64,000 nucleotides of DNA from SYIM01 sp039800325 (GCA_039800325.1 JBDLQY010000231.1:1-64000); one strand, 5' to 3'; shown: positions 43,242 through 52,835, numbered from the stretch's first letter. The notes: a model not told the origin generated them from the letters alone. Numbers and translations are program-made.

Positions 43242-46200
43242 TTAGCGCAGTTCGATGCCGGCGTGGAGCGCCTGCAGACTGTAGACATCGAGGCGGTCGA
43301 GATAACGCATGCCCTCAACTGCAGCGAGCGCCCCGGCAATGGTCGTGAAGTAGGTCACGCGCTGGGCCAGCGCCGTGGTGCGAATGGAGCGCGAATCAGC
43401 GATGGCGCCGCGTTTCTCATCAACCGTATTCACGACCAGGGAAATATCGCCGTTCTTGAGCATGTCGACGACATGCGGCCGCCCCTCCTGCACCTTGTTG
43501 ACCAGGGTTACTGGGATGCCCGCGGCCGAAATAGCCGCCGCGGTGCCACGAGTGGCCACCAGCTTGAAACCAAACTCGTGCAGCGCCCTGGCCACTTCGA
43601 CCGATCGCGACTTATCAGCGTTTTTAACTGATACGAAGGCAGTGCCCTCACGCGGCAGACGCACGCCCGCACCCAGTTGCGACTTAACAAAGGCCTCGCC
43701 GAAGGTAAAACCCACCCCCATGACTTCGCCGGTGGACTTCATCTCGGGGCCCAGAATGGTGTCCACGCCGGGGAATTTTACAAAGGGAAAGACCGCTTCT
43801 TTTACCGAGAAATAAGGCGGCACGACCTCAGCTTCGATGCCCTGCTCGGTGAGCGTTCGACCGAGCATGCAGCGCGCAGCGATTTTCGCAAGCTGAAGGC
43901 CCGTCGCCTTGGAAACATAGGGCACCGTGCGCGACGCACGGGGGTTAACCTCAAGTACATAAACCGTACCGTCACCGCCATTGGCATCGCGCTGAATGGC
44001 GAACTGAACATTCATGAGACCGCACACCTTCAGCGCACGGGCCATGACTTCAGTCTGGCGTTTTAACTCATCGACCACCGCCGTCGACAGCGAGTACGGT
44101 GGCAGCGAACAGGCTGAATCACCCGAGTGCACACCCGCCTGCTCGATGTGTTCCATGACGCCGCCGATAAACACCCGCTGACCATCCGACAGGCAATCGA
44201 CATCAACCTCGATTGCGTCGTTAAGAAACCGGTCGAGCAAAACAGGACTGTCTTCGGAAACCTTGACCGCCTCACGCATGTAGCGCTCAAGATCACGCTG
44301 CTCATGCACGATTTCCATTGCGCGCCCGCCCAGCACATAGCTGGGGCGAACCACCAGTGGGTAGCCGATCTCAGCGGCGAGACGGATGGCATCAGGCTCG
44401 GTGCGGGCAGTGCGGTTGGGCGGCTGCTTCAGCGCCAGATCATGCAGCAGCTTCTGGAAGCGCTCGCGGTCTTCAGCAATATCGATCGACTCGGGCGAAG
44501 TGCCCACTATGGGTACGCCGTTGGCCTCAAGCGCCAGAGCCAATTTCAGCGGCGTCTGTCCACCGTACTGCACGATGACGCCCACAGGCTTTTCAAGCGC
44601 CACGATTTCCAGCACGTCTTCCAGCGTGACCGGCTCAAAGTAAAGCCGGTCAGAGGTGTCGTAGTCCGTTGAAACTGTCTCGGGATTACAGTTGACCATG
44701 ATGGTTTCGTAACCGTCATCGCGCAGAGCGAATGCCGCGTGCACGCAGCAGTAGTCAAACTCAATGCCCTGCCCGATTCGGTTAGGCCCCCCGCCCAACA
44801 CAATCACTTTCTTTCGATCAGACGGCTGCGCCTCGTCCTCAGCGTCGTAGGTTGAATACATGTAGGCGGTGCGGGTAGCGAATTCAGCCGCACAGGTGTC
44901 GACCCTCTTGTAGACGGGGCGAACACCCAGGTCATGCCGCCGCTTTCGAACCGCATCACCGGTCGTGCCGCACAAGCGAGCAATACGGCGATCTGAAAAG
45001 CCACGCGCCTTCAACCAGCGCCACTCAGGCGCGGTCAAGGAGCTAAGGCCGCGACCGCGCAGGTCGGCCTCGATGCGCACCAACTGCTCAATCTGCGCCA
45101 GAAACCAGGGGTCGATAGCCGACTCTTCGAAGACCTCGTCGACGCTCATGCCCACCCGAAACGCATCAGCCACATACAGAATTCGATCAGGTCCAGGCTC
45201 GCCAAGCTCAGTGGCGATTTCGTCGCGATCGGTGCTTATTTCATCGAGCCCATCAATGCCCGTTTCGAGCCCGCGCAGCGCCTTTTGAAAACTTTCCTGG
45301 AAGGTACGCCCGATAGCCATAACCTCACCCACCGATTTCATCTGTGTGGTGAGCCGGGAATCGGCCAGCGGGAATTTTTCGAAGGCAAACCGCGGAATCT
45401 TGGTAACGACGTAATCAATCGTAGGTTCAAACGAGGCCGGCGTGAGCCCGCCCGTGATGTCGTTACGCAGTTCATCGAGCGTGTAACCCACCGCCAGCTT
45501 GGCCGCGATCTTGGCGATCGGAAAGCCGGTGGCCTTCGAAGCCAGTGCCGACGAGCGACTGACCCGAGGATTCATCTCGATGACGATCATGCGACCATCA
45601 CGCGGATTGATCGCGAACTGCACATTGGAGCCACCCGTGTCGACCCCGATCTCGCGCAAGATGGCGATCGAGGCATCACGCATGATCTGGTATTCCTTGT
45701 CTGTGAGCGTTTGTGCCGGCGCCACGGTGATGGAGTCGCCCGTATGCACGCCCATGGGATCAAGGTTTTCAATCGAGCACACGATAATGCAGTTGTCTGC
45801 GCGATCGCGCACCACCTCCATCTCGTACTCTTTCCAGCCGATCAGCGACTCTTCGATGAGCAGTTCGCGGGTTGGCGAAGCCTCAAGACCACGACGGCAA
45901 ATCGTCTCGAACTCTTCTGCGTTGTAGGCAATGCCGCCACCCGTACCACCCAGCGTAAAACTGGGACGGATAATGACCGGGAAACCGATACTTTTCTGGC
46001 CAGCCCAGGCCTCTTCCAGTGAATGAGCGATGGCCGAACGAGCCGAACCGAGCCCTATACGGGTCATGGCCTCTTTGAACTTCTGCCGGTCTTCAGCCTT
46101 GTCTATGGCTTCAGGTGTGGCGCCAATCAACTCAACCTTGTGACGCGCGAGAACGCCGTTGCGGTGCAGGTCAAGTGCACAGTTAAGCGCTGTCTGCCCG

Positions 46201-46472
46201 CCCATGGTGGGCAGAATCGCATCCGGTTTTTCTTTTTCGATGATGCGCTCGACCACCTGCCAGGTGATGGGCTCAATGTAAGTGACATCGGCGGTTTCGG
46301 GGTCGGTCATGATGGTCGCCGGATTGCTGTTGACCAGGATGACGCGGAAGCCCTCCTGCCTAAGCGCCTTACAGGCCTGGGCTCCGGAGTAATCGAATTC
46401 GCAGGCCTGCCCGATGACGATGGGGCCGGCGCCAATGATCAGAATGCTGTGCAGATCGGTTCGTTTGGGCAT
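43242..46472 (-). CDS. carB: Carbamoyl-phosphate synthase large chain
   Basis: 1076 residues from the ATG at 46472 (MPKRTDLHSILIIGAGPIVI). Two homologous ATP-grasp halves are visible, with GGTGGGIAYNAEEFE in the first and YVLGGRAMEIVHEQRDLERY in the second. The C-terminal allosteric domain starts near TAFVSVKNADKSRSVEVA. It makes carbamoyl phosphate for arginine and pyrimidines from ammonia supplied by CarA. It starts 17 bases after the carA stop. Confidence 0.98.
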   Translation of the reverse strand: MPKRTDLHSILIIGAGPIVIGQACEFDYSGAQACKALRQEGFRVILVNSNPATIMTDPETADVTYIEPITWQVVERIIEKEKPDAILPTMGGQTALNCALDLHRNGVLARHKVELIGATPEAIDKAEDRQKFKEAMTRIGLGSARSAIAHSLEEAWAGQKSIGFPVIIRPSFTLGGTGGGIAYNAEEFETICRRGLEASPTRELLIEESLIGWKEYEMEVVRDRADNCIIVCSIENLDPMGVHTGDSITVAPAQTLTDKEYQIMRDASIAILREIGVDTGGSNVQFAINPRDGRMIVIEMNPRVSRSSALASKATGFPIAKIAAKLAVGYTLDELRNDITGGLTPASFEPTIDYVVTKIPRFAFEKFPLADSRLTTQMKSVGEVMAIGRTFQESFQKALRGLETGIDGLDEISTDRDEIATELGEPGPDRILYVADAFRVGMSVDEVFEESAIDPWFLAQIEQLVRIEADLRGRGLSSLTAPEWRWLKARGFSDRRIARLCGTTGDAVRKRRHDLGVRPVYKRVDTCAAEFATRTAYMYSTYDAEDEAQPSDRKKVIVLGGGPNRIGQGIEFDYCCVHAAFALRDDGYETIMVNCNPETVSTDYDTSDRLYFEPVTLEDVLEIVALEKPVGVIVQYGGQTPLKLALALEANGVPIVGTSPESIDIAEDRERFQKLLHDLALKQPPNRTARTEPDAIRLAAEIGYPLVVRPSYVLGGRAMEIVHEQRDLERYMREAVKVSEDSPVLLDRFLNDAIEVDVDCLSDGQRVFIGGVMEHIEQAGVHSGDSACSLPPYSLSTAVVDELKRQTEVMARALKVCGLMNVQFAIQRDANGGDGTVYVLEVNPRASRTVPYVSKATGLQLAKIAARCMLGRTLTEQGIEAEVVPPYFSVKEAVFPFVKFPGVDTILGPEMKSTGEVMGVGFTFGEAFVKSQLGAGVRLPREGTAFVSVKNADKSRSVEVARALHEFGFKLVATRGTAAAISAAGIPVTLVNKVQEGRPHVVDMLKNGDISLVVNTVDEKRGAIADSRSIRTTALAQRVTYFTTIAGALAAVEGMRYLDRLDVYSLQALHAGIELR

Positions 46473-46489
46473 AGGAATCGCTACAGGTT

Positions 46490-47686
46490 TCAAGCGGCGC
46501 GGTGCTGCGCCATCAGGGCCGTGAATTGGTCAAACAGGGGTCCGATGTCATGCGGCCCTGGACTCGCCTCAGGGTGTCCCTGGAAGCAGAAGGCGGGGCG
46601 GTCGGTACGCGCCAGACCCTGGATAGACCCGTCGAACAGCGACACGTGTGTGATACGCAGATTGGCGGGTAGCGAGTCAGGATCGACCGCAAAACCGTGG
46701 TTCTGGCTGGTGATCATGACCGTGCCCCGATCGAGATCCTTGACTGGGTGATTGGCGCCGTGGTGGCCGAATTTCATCTTCATTGTCCGAGCACCCGAGG
46801 CGAGCCCCATGATCTGGTGCCCGAGGCAGATGCCGAAAACTGGCAGTCCGGTGTCAATGAGGGTCCGCGCCGCTGCAATCGCATAATCACAGGGCTCGGG
46901 ATCGCCCGGCCCATTGGACAGAAATACGCCATCGGGTTTCATGGCCATGACCTCAGATGCCGGCGTCTGCGCGGGCACCACGCGAATAACACATCCGCGA
47001 TCAGCCAGCAGACGAAGGATGTTGCGTTTGACACCAAAATCGTACGCAACCACCCGAAACTGCTCGTTTAATCGCGCGCCGTAACCAGCGCCTAACTGCC
47101 AGGAGGTCTCGTTCCAGTCGTAGGCTTGCGAGGTACTGACCACCTTGGCCAGGTCCATTCCCGCCAGTCCCGGAAAACCGCGCGCGGCCGCCAGAGCCCG
47201 TTCGATATCAAGCCGTTCTCCGGCGAGACTGCCCGCCATCAGACAGGCGCTCTGGGCACCCCGATCGCGCAGGATTCGGGTGAGTTGGCGCGTGTCGATT
47301 CCCGAGATGGCGACAATACCCTCGTCTTTGAGGTATTCGCCAAGAGAGCGCTGCGAACGCCAGTTAGACAACCTAGCCGGAGCATCGCGCACCACCAGGC
47401 CTGCCGCATGGACGCGTGCCGACTCGATATCCTCGTCGTTGATGCCCGTGTTGCCAATATGCGGATAGGTCAGCGTGACAATCTGACGGCTGTAACTGGG
47501 ATCGGTGAGTATTTCCTGATAACCGGTAATGGCCGTATTGAAGACCACCTCACCGGCCGACAGACCCGCGGCCCCGATGGACGCTCCGTGAAACACGGTG
47601 CCATCGGCCAGCGCAAGCAAGGCTGGGATCTGTTCGGGGATAAGGCTGGCCTGAGACGACGGCGTGAATGGTTGGGCGATCGACAA
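46490..47686 (-). CDS. carA: Carbamoyl-phosphate synthase small chain
   Basis: About 398 residues from a TTG at 47686, picked because AGGAG lies six bases upstream; no ATG fits, and the frame is open to 47842. The N-terminal domain begins ALLALADGTVFHGASIG. The C-terminal glutaminase has the nucleophile cysteine in GICLGHQIMGLA and the histidine in FQGHPEASPGPHD. It supplies ammonia from glutamine to CarB. A leader of about 300 bases without genes precedes it. Confidence 0.96.
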   Translation of the reverse strand: MSIAQPFTPSSQASLIPEQIPALLALADGTVFHGASIGAAGLSAGEVVFNTAITGYQEILTDPSYSRQIVTLTYPHIGNTGINDEDIESARVHAAGLVVRDAPARLSNWRSQRSLGEYLKDEGIVAISGIDTRQLTRILRDRGAQSACLMAGSLAGERLDIERALAAARGFPGLAGMDLAKVVSTSQAYDWNETSWQLGAGYGARLNEQFRVVAYDFGVKRNILRLLADRGCVIRVVPAQTPASEVMAMKPDGVFLSNGPGDPEPCDYAIAAARTLIDTGLPVFGICLGHQIMGLASGARTMKMKFGHHGANHPVKDLDRGTVMITSQNHGFAVDPDSLPANLRITHVSLFDGSIQGLARTDRPAFCFQGHPEASPGPHDIGPLFDQFTALMAQHRAA

Positions 47687-47987
47687 CGGCAGCTCCTGCG
47701 GAAAAGTGACGCGGCGACAGGGCCAGCGTGACCTCCGGAGGCGGCGTGCGGCCAACCCGGAATATGGGACATAAGCCCCAAGACCCTGGGTTGTCGCAGC
47801 CATCGGAAACTGATGACCCAAGCCACCCCGGGGCGCCTTCACCGGCGCCTGACATCGCGGCTTATCGACCGAAACCCCTCTGCACGGTTGCTATCCGCAG
47901 CAGCCCTTTGTGTTCACGCAGTGGCGCGGGCCACCCTAACTTTTGAACCTGCAGTTGCGTTTCGGTCAACAAAAATCGATAGTCAAA
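47687..47987 (-). other. Long untranslated leader upstream of carA
   Basis: No convincing gene is seen between carA and the CoA transferase (372 bases). If the extended -10 at 47995-48003 is used, carAB mRNA has a leader of about 300 bases. One clear hairpin, GGCGCC-GGTGAA-GGCGCC at 47832-47849, has no T-run. Pyrimidine- or arginine-dependent control in the leader is possible but not demonstrated. Confidence 0.4.
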
Positions 47988-47995
47988 CTTTTGAA
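47938..47995. repeat. Paired 10-base direct repeats near the carA promoter
   Basis: AACTTTTGAA occurs at 47938-47947 and again at 47986-47995, 48 bases apart. The second copy touches the candidate carA -10. The unit is nearly palindromic, so these could be operator sites for an unknown regulator. Confidence 0.45.
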
Positions 47996-48003
47996 TTGTA
48001 GCA
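47995..48003 (-). promoter_or_regulatory. Candidate extended -10 promoter for carAB
   Basis: On the minus strand TGCTACAAT fits the extended -10 consensus TGnTATAAT. The region at -35 distance (CAGGAG) is not a consensus, as is common with extended -10 promoters. Confidence 0.45.
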
Positions 48004-48058
48004 GGCTAGCGGAAGATCTCCTGATTAAGGCCTGCTTTAAAGGGCCTCAGACCACTTC

Positions 48059-49282
48059 TCAGATCACGCCCTTGCTGCGCAATTCAGCGATGGCCGCCGG
48101 GGCTAGCCCCAACTCCCCCAAGACCGCCTCGGTGTGCTCGCCCAAGGTCGGCCCGAGCCAGCGTGTACCGCCTGGAGTCGCCGACAGCCGCGGCACTACG
48201 CCCGGCACGGCCATGGCCGAACCATCCGGCAACACTACCCGTTCGATCATGCCGCGCGCCTGATACTGTGGATCGGCGACGATGTCTGCAATGTCATAGA
48301 TACGTCCACTGGGCACCTCTGCTGTCTCCATAACCTCCAGGGCCGTTTCAAGCGAAACGCTTGAAGTCCAGGCGCTAATGGCCGCATCGATTTCATCTGC
48401 GCGAAGAGCACGGCCCGCGTTGCTGGCGAGTGCTGGGTCATCTGCAAGATCATCGCGACCGATTGCCCGCATCAGGCGTTTGTATATGGAGTCACCGTTG
48501 CCACCAATGACAATATGACGACCGTCTGCCGTTGGATACGTGTTGGACGGCACGATGCCAGTTAGATTGGTGCCGGTACGTTCGCGTCGCACGCCGTAGC
48601 GATCAAATTCGGGTAGCGTGCTTTCCATCATATTGAACACCGACTCGTACAAGGCCACGTCGACCACCTGGCCGCGACCGCTATCGCGTCGATGATGAAG
48701 AGCCATCAGCGCTCCAATGACTGCATGAAGCGCGGCGATCGAGTCACCAATCGACAAATTCATGCGCACGGGTGGGCGATCTGGAAAACCGGTAACGTGA
48801 CGCATGCCGCCCATGGATTCGGCAATCGCACCGAAACCTGGTCGATCACGATAGGGTCCTGTTTGTCCGTAGCCTGACAGACGGACCAGAATAAGACCCG
48901 GATTGGCCGCGCTGAGCTGCTCATAGCCCAAGCCCCACTTTTCGAGGGCCCCAGGGCGAAAGTTCTCAACTACGATATCAGCCTTGGCAGCCAGCTCCCG
49001 CACCAGCTGCTGCCCCTCTTTCTGTCGCAGATCGATGGTAATCGATCGCTTGTTACGGGCCTGAACGTACCACCAGAGCGAGGTACCCGATGGATCATCG
49101 GGGTGCAGTTTGCGCCATTTGCGGATGGGGTCACCGCCATCGGTGTCACCACGCGCCGGCGGCTCGACCTTCACCACATCAGCACCGAATTCTGCCAGCA
49201 GGCGCGCCGCAAAAGGCCCGGCAATGAGTTGCCCCAGCTCGAGTACCCGCACCTTAGCCAATGGTCCAGTCGAAGCATTCAC
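48059..49282 (-). CDS. CaiB/BaiF family (class III) CoA transferase
   Basis: 407 residues. The N-terminal KVRVLELGQLIAGPFAARLLAEFGADVVKVE, NKRSITIDLRQKEG and ADIVVENFRPGALEKWGLGYE are standard for class III CoA transferases, and RPGFGAIAESMGGM precedes the small domain. It moves CoA between carboxylic acids. The specific acid is unknown; carnitine, succinyl-dicarboxylate and formyl-CoA enzymes share this fold. It stands alone between carA and recR, with no acyl-CoA genes beside it. Confidence 0.92.
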   Translation of the reverse strand: MNASTGPLAKVRVLELGQLIAGPFAARLLAEFGADVVKVEPPARGDTDGGDPIRKWRKLHPDDPSGTSLWWYVQARNKRSITIDLRQKEGQQLVRELAAKADIVVENFRPGALEKWGLGYEQLSAANPGLILVRLSGYGQTGPYRDRPGFGAIAESMGGMRHVTGFPDRPPVRMNLSIGDSIAALHAVIGALMALHHRRDSGRGQVVDVALYESVFNMMESTLPEFDRYGVRRERTGTNLTGIVPSNTYPTADGRHIVIGGNGDSIYKRLMRAIGRDDLADDPALASNAGRALRADEIDAAISAWTSSVSLETALEVMETAEVPSGRIYDIADIVADPQYQARGMIERVVLPDGSAMAVPGVVPRLSATPGGTRWLGPTLGEHTEAVLGELGLAPAAIAELRSKGVI

Positions 49283-49479
49283 CTCTTCACCTCCTCAGCT
49301 CATTATTTTCACCACTAACACATTGCGCAACGCCCGCTTCAACGATGCCTTCAGCAGGGTCAGGATCTGGTCAAGAGGTCAGCCTCGACCTAAACCTCAG
49401 CGCCGGTGGGCGTAACGCCCAGCGATCTTGCTGTCTTGTCATGACCATGCATGACGCTTACCACCACGTGGCCTCGGAT

Positions 49480-50115
49480 TCAATCACTTACGCTGCGGCG
49501 ATCGCGCAGCGCCTGAGCGATTGTGCCCGCATCAACATACTCAAGCTCGCTACCCACGGGTACCCCACGAGCCAGTCGACTGACCGAAAGCCCCCGAGCG
49601 CGCAGCATCTGCCCCAGGTAGTGGGCAGTGGCCTCGCCCTCCTGGGTAAAGTTGGTCGCGAGAATGACCTCTCGGACCACACCATCGCAGGCGCGCTCGA
49701 GCAATCGGTCAAAGTGAATCTCATGCGGACCCACGCCGTCCAATGGCGAAAGTCTGCCCATCAGCACGAAATACAGTCCGTTGTAGGACAGCGTCTGCTC
49801 AACCATCAACTGATCGGCGGGCGTTTCGACCACGCACAAGATTGAGCCATCGCGCCGCGACGAGGCGCAGGTTTCACAGATCGCTGCCTCAGAAAACGTA
49901 TTGCACCGGCTGCAATGCCGCACTCGATCGATCGCATCGGTCAGCGCATGACCCAGGCGGGCTGCACCATCACGATCATGCTGCAGCAGATGATAGGCAT
50001 AACGCTGCGCAGACCGAGGTCCGACGCCGGGCAGCCGGCGCAACGCAGCAATCAGCGACTCTAGGGCTGGCGGCGTCTTCACGGCAGGCGGCATCCCGGC
50101 ATCTAATCGTTGCAC
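49480..50115 (-). CDS. recR: Recombination protein RecR
   Basis: About 204-211 residues; GTG at 50115 directly follows the ybaB stop, and an ATG seven codons later (MPPAVKTPPALESL) is an alternative. It has a helix-hairpin-helix (LRRLPGVGPRSAQRYAYHLL), a zinc finger CSRCNTFSEAAICETC, a Toprim domain (ILCVVETPADQLMVEQT) and the C-terminal signature ARGVPVGSELEYVDAGTIAQAL. It loads RecA at gaps together with RecF and RecO. Confidence 0.96.
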   Translation of the reverse strand: MQRLDAGMPPAVKTPPALESLIAALRRLPGVGPRSAQRYAYHLLQHDRDGAARLGHALTDAIDRVRHCSRCNTFSEAAICETCASSRRDGSILCVVETPADQLMVEQTLSYNGLYFVLMGRLSPLDGVGPHEIHFDRLLERACDGVVREVILATNFTQEGEATAHYLGQMLRARGLSVSRLARGVPVGSELEYVDAGTIAQALRDRRSVSD

Positions 50116-50448
50116 TCAAAAGGGCATACGAAAGCCGGGTGGCAGCGGTAATCCCGCTGTCACCGAGCCCATGCGATCCGACGAGGTCTGTTCGGCTCGA
50201 CGCAGCGCGTCGTTGAGTGCCGCCACCACCAGGTCTTCGAGCATGTCGCGGTCGTCTGTAAGCAGGCTTGGGTCTATGCTGATGCGCTTGACTTCATTGC
50301 GGCAGGTGACCGTTGCCTTGACCAGTCCGGCACCCGCCTGGCCTTCAACCTCTACCTGCGCCAGTTGCTCCTGAACGCGCTTGAGGTTGTCTTGCATTTG
50401 CTGGGCCTGCTTCATCAGCCCCGCGAGTTGTCCCTTCATCATGACCAT
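50116..50448 (-). CDS. ybaB: YbaB/EbfC family nucleoid-associated protein
   Basis: 110 residues. KGQLAGLMKQAQQMQDNLKR, then VEVEGQAGAGLVKATVTCRN and DLVVAALNDALRRAEQ match the family, and the C-terminus ends GLPLPPGFRMPF. It forms dimers that bind DNA. It sits between dnaX and recR in the conserved order dnaX-ybaB-recR. The start may be at the second or third Met. Confidence 0.96.
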   Translation of the reverse strand: MVMMKGQLAGLMKQAQQMQDNLKRVQEQLAQVEVEGQAGAGLVKATVTCRNEVKRISIDPSLLTDDRDMLEDLVVAALNDALRRAEQTSSDRMGSVTAGLPLPPGFRMPF

Positions 50449-50490
50449 GACTCCCAGTTGTCGTCGGTGTGGTGGCGCTCCGGCATGCCG

Positions 50491-52170
50491 TCAGGAAGAC
50501 GACCCGGAGGGCGTTATGGATCCCGGCACGATGCGTCCGTCAAAATCTTTGAGCAGCGACTGAACGAAGGGGTCCGATTCGATCGCCTGGCGCGCCTGAG
50601 CCAGCTCGTCGCTACGCTTTTGCTCAGCGGCCGCAGCCGCGGTGTCACGGCCCACAGACCCGACCTCGGCACTGAGGCGAACCGGACGACCAAAAAAATC
50701 TGACAGGGCGTCACGCACCTTGCTAACCGTAGTAGCCTCGGCCAGGGGCCGGATTGGCACCCGCACTCGAAAATGCCAGTCATCGGCCGAGAGCAATTCG
50801 CTCTGCTCAAGAAACTGCTGGGCAAATCCGCCCAATTGCACGCGGCTGGCCAAAGCAGCCCAGTTACCGTCGAAGGCCGCCGTGTCACGGGTTGTAGCAG
50901 CCGAGGCGCGCGATGCCGTAACCGCCGCTCGGGGCGCTGCGGCTGGCGTTTGCGCCGTGGCAACCGCCGCTCGGGGAGCTGCGGCTGGCGTTTGCGCCGT
51001 GGCAACCGATGCTCGGGGAGCTGCGGCTGGCGTTTGCGCCGTGGCAACCGCCGCGCCGGGCGCCGCGACCCGGGCATGATCAGATGCGTCTGCGACTGGT
51101 CTGAAAGCAAACAGGCGCAGCAGCGTCATCGAAAAGCCCGTGTGCGGATCGGGCGCCAGAGCCAGTTCGCGCCCTCCGTGGATGACAATTTGGTAGTACA
51201 CCTGCACCGTTTCCGGGCTGAACGCCTGGGCCAGAGACTGCAAGGCCGCCGCGTGCGGATGTTCGTCCGTTGCCACGCCCACCTGTGCGATAGCGATTCG
51301 CTGCAGCAGCAGAGCGAGGTCAGCCAAAGCCCGGTCAAAGGGAGCGTTCGCCTGCTGCATGCGATCCGCCTGAACAAGCAGTCCCGCCGCGTCGCCCGCA
51401 GCCAGGCAGCGCAAAATATCGTAGAGCCAGTCGTGGTCGACCGTGCCCAGCATCTCGCGCACAGAGGCCTCGGTAACCCTCCCCCCGCCAAACGCGATCG
51501 CCTGATCAAGCAATGACAAAGCGTCGCGCATGCTTCCAGCGGCGGAACGACCGATCAGGCTGAGTGCCGCGCGCTCATGCTCGATGGTCTCTGCTTGCAG
51601 TACATGGGCCAGGTGCTCAGCGATAGCCCCTGGGGCCATATTCTTGAGGTTGAACTGCAGACAGCGCGACAGCACCGTTACAGGCACCTTCTGTGGATCC
51701 GTGGTGGCCAGAACAAACATGACGTGAGGCGGTGGCTCTTCAAGTGTCTTCAACATGGCGTTGAAGGCATGATTGGAGAGCATGTGAACCTCGTCGATCA
51801 CATACACCTTGAAGCGACCGGACTGCGGAGCGTACACCGCGTTTTCAAGCACCTGCGCCATTTCGTCGACGCCGCGGTTTGAAGCAGCGTCCATTTCCAC
51901 GTAGTCAACATAGCGCCCGCCGTCGATACCGGTGCATGCAGCGCATTGACCACACGGGGTGGCGCTCAGACCGACCTCACAATTAAGCGACTTCGCCAGA
52001 ATGCGCGCGATGGTGGTTTTGCCAACACCACGGGTGCCCGTCAGCAGGTAAGCCTGGTGCAGACGGCCCGTGCTCAGTGCATGACTAAGCGCCCGCACCA
52101 CATGCTCCTGGCCGACCAGGGATGCGAAATCACGCGGTCGCCACTTTCGGGCAAGCACCTGATGGCTCAT
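50491..52170 (-). CDS. dnaX: DNA polymerase III subunits gamma/tau
   Basis: 559 residues from the ATG at 52170 (MSHQVLARKWRPRDFASLVG); the frame opens to 52329, but that stretch covers the SRP RNA gene. Walker A GTRGVGKTT, four zinc cysteines (C...CGQCAAC) and the Walker B region VYVIDEVHMLS are in order. A linker of Ala/Pro/Thr repeats lies at about 374-415, and the tau C-terminal domain follows. It is the clamp loader. No obvious A6G slippage site for making gamma was noted. Confidence 0.97.
   Translation of the reverse strand: MSHQVLARKWRPRDFASLVGQEHVVRALSHALSTGRLHQAYLLTGTRGVGKTTIARILAKSLNCEVGLSATPCGQCAACTGIDGGRYVDYVEMDAASNRGVDEMAQVLENAVYAPQSGRFKVYVIDEVHMLSNHAFNAMLKTLEEPPPHVMFVLATTDPQKVPVTVLSRCLQFNLKNMAPGAIAEHLAHVLQAETIEHERAALSLIGRSAAGSMRDALSLLDQAIAFGGGRVTEASVREMLGTVDHDWLYDILRCLAAGDAAGLLVQADRMQQANAPFDRALADLALLLQRIAIAQVGVATDEHPHAAALQSLAQAFSPETVQVYYQIVIHGGRELALAPDPHTGFSMTLLRLFAFRPVADASDHARVAAPGAAVATAQTPAAAPRASVATAQTPAAAPRAAVATAQTPAAAPRAAVTASRASAATTRDTAAFDGNWAALASRVQLGGFAQQFLEQSELLSADDWHFRVRVPIRPLAEATTVSKVRDALSDFFGRPVRLSAEVGSVGRDTAAAAAEQKRSDELAQARQAIESDPFVQSLLKDFDGRIVPGSITPSGSSS
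50924..51049. repeat. Three tandem 42-base repeats inside dnaX
   Basis: Nearly identical 42-base units start at 50924, 50966 and 51008, with a partial fourth. Each encodes 14 residues of the TAQTPAAAPRAAVA type in the flexible linker between the motor and tau domains. Being in frame, copy-number change would only alter linker length. Confidence 0.9.
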
Positions 52171-52227
52171 CGACGTATGGGCTCCGGAGCGAAGGCAATC
52201 GCCCTCTTGACGGCGAAAAATAGGTGT

Positions 52228-52326
52228 GGGCGAGCCAAACCCCCGGCACTCGCGGGAAATGGCTGTGGCTGCTTCCTTCCGGACCTGACCAGATTGACCA
52301 CACCACGATGCGGGGAGGCCCGCCCG
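52228..52326 (-). ncRNA. ffs: Signal recognition particle RNA (4.5S RNA)
   Basis: About 99 bases. The minus strand carries the universal SRP core GGTCAGGTCCGGAAGGAAGC in a hairpin, flanked by arms that pair at the ends: GGGCGGGCC with GGCTCGCCC at 52228-52236. It lies just upstream of dnaX, the usual betaproteobacterial position. It forms the SRP with Ffh for co-translational membrane targeting. Confidence 0.95.
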
Positions 52327-52331
52327 CACTG

Positions 52332-52337
52332 ATTCTA
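52332..52337 (-). promoter_or_regulatory. -10 element of the 4.5S RNA promoter
   Basis: TAGAAT on the minus strand ends six bases before the inferred RNA start. The -35 region is GC-rich and not recognisable. Confidence 0.5.
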
Positions 52338-52503
52338 ACAGTGCCCCGCCCGCCCACGCCGGCGGGACGATCAGCGCTCGGCGGCCGTCCAGGTCAATAC
52401 CAGCCAGCCGGCATATGCTATTTTTCCGGCCGCATCTTCATTTTTCGCCGGAATCTAATGTGAGGCACTCGTCCGGCGTTTCCACGAGTCAATAGGAGTA
52501 GCA

Positions 52504-52824
52504 ATGAGCATCAAGCATGTTTCCGACGGCAGTTTCGAGCAGGATGTGCTGAAGTCGGATGTGCCGGTTCTTCTGGATTTCTGGGCCGAGTGGTGCGGCC
52601 CATGTCGCATGATCGCGCCCATTCTGGAAGACATCGACCGTGACTACGCCGGCCGCGTCCAGGTGGCCAAGATCAACGTCGATGAGAATCAGGCAATACC
52701 GCAACGCTTTGGCGTTCGGGGTATCCCCACGCTGATGCTGTTCCGCAACGGCGCCTCCATCGCCACCTCGGTGGGTGCCCTGTCTAAATCGCAGTTGACG
52801 CTGTTTCTGGACAGCCATCTCTGA
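52504..52824 (+). CDS. trxA: Thioredoxin 1
   Basis: 106 residues. The active site WCGPCR has its cysteines at 31 and 34, and the conserved cis-proline region FGVRGIPTLMLFRNG is present. It is a cytoplasmic disulfide reductase and would also feed electrons to the DsbD-like protein. The ribosome site AGGAG is seven bases before the ATG. It is divergent from ffs/dnaX and precedes rho, a classic trxA-rho pair. Confidence 0.97.
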   Translation: MSIKHVSDGSFEQDVLKSDVPVLLDFWAEWCGPCRMIAPILEDIDRDYAGRVQVAKINVDENQAIPQRFGVRGIPTLMLFRNGASIATSVGALSKSQLTLFLDSHL

Positions 52825-52835
52825 TTCGGGTTAAG

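Noticed and set aside
45285..46022. Open frame of 245 codons antisense to carB
   Set aside because: Composition effect of GC-rich DNA opposite a strong carB gene. No ribosome site or motif.
50920..51060. Regular repeats in dnaX as a CRISPR array
   Set aside because: The units are directly tandem without spacers and lie in frame in a coding linker.
52171..52329. N-terminal extension of dnaX
   Set aside because: The stretch contains the 4.5S RNA gene and a run of unrelated residues. The conserved start is at 52170.
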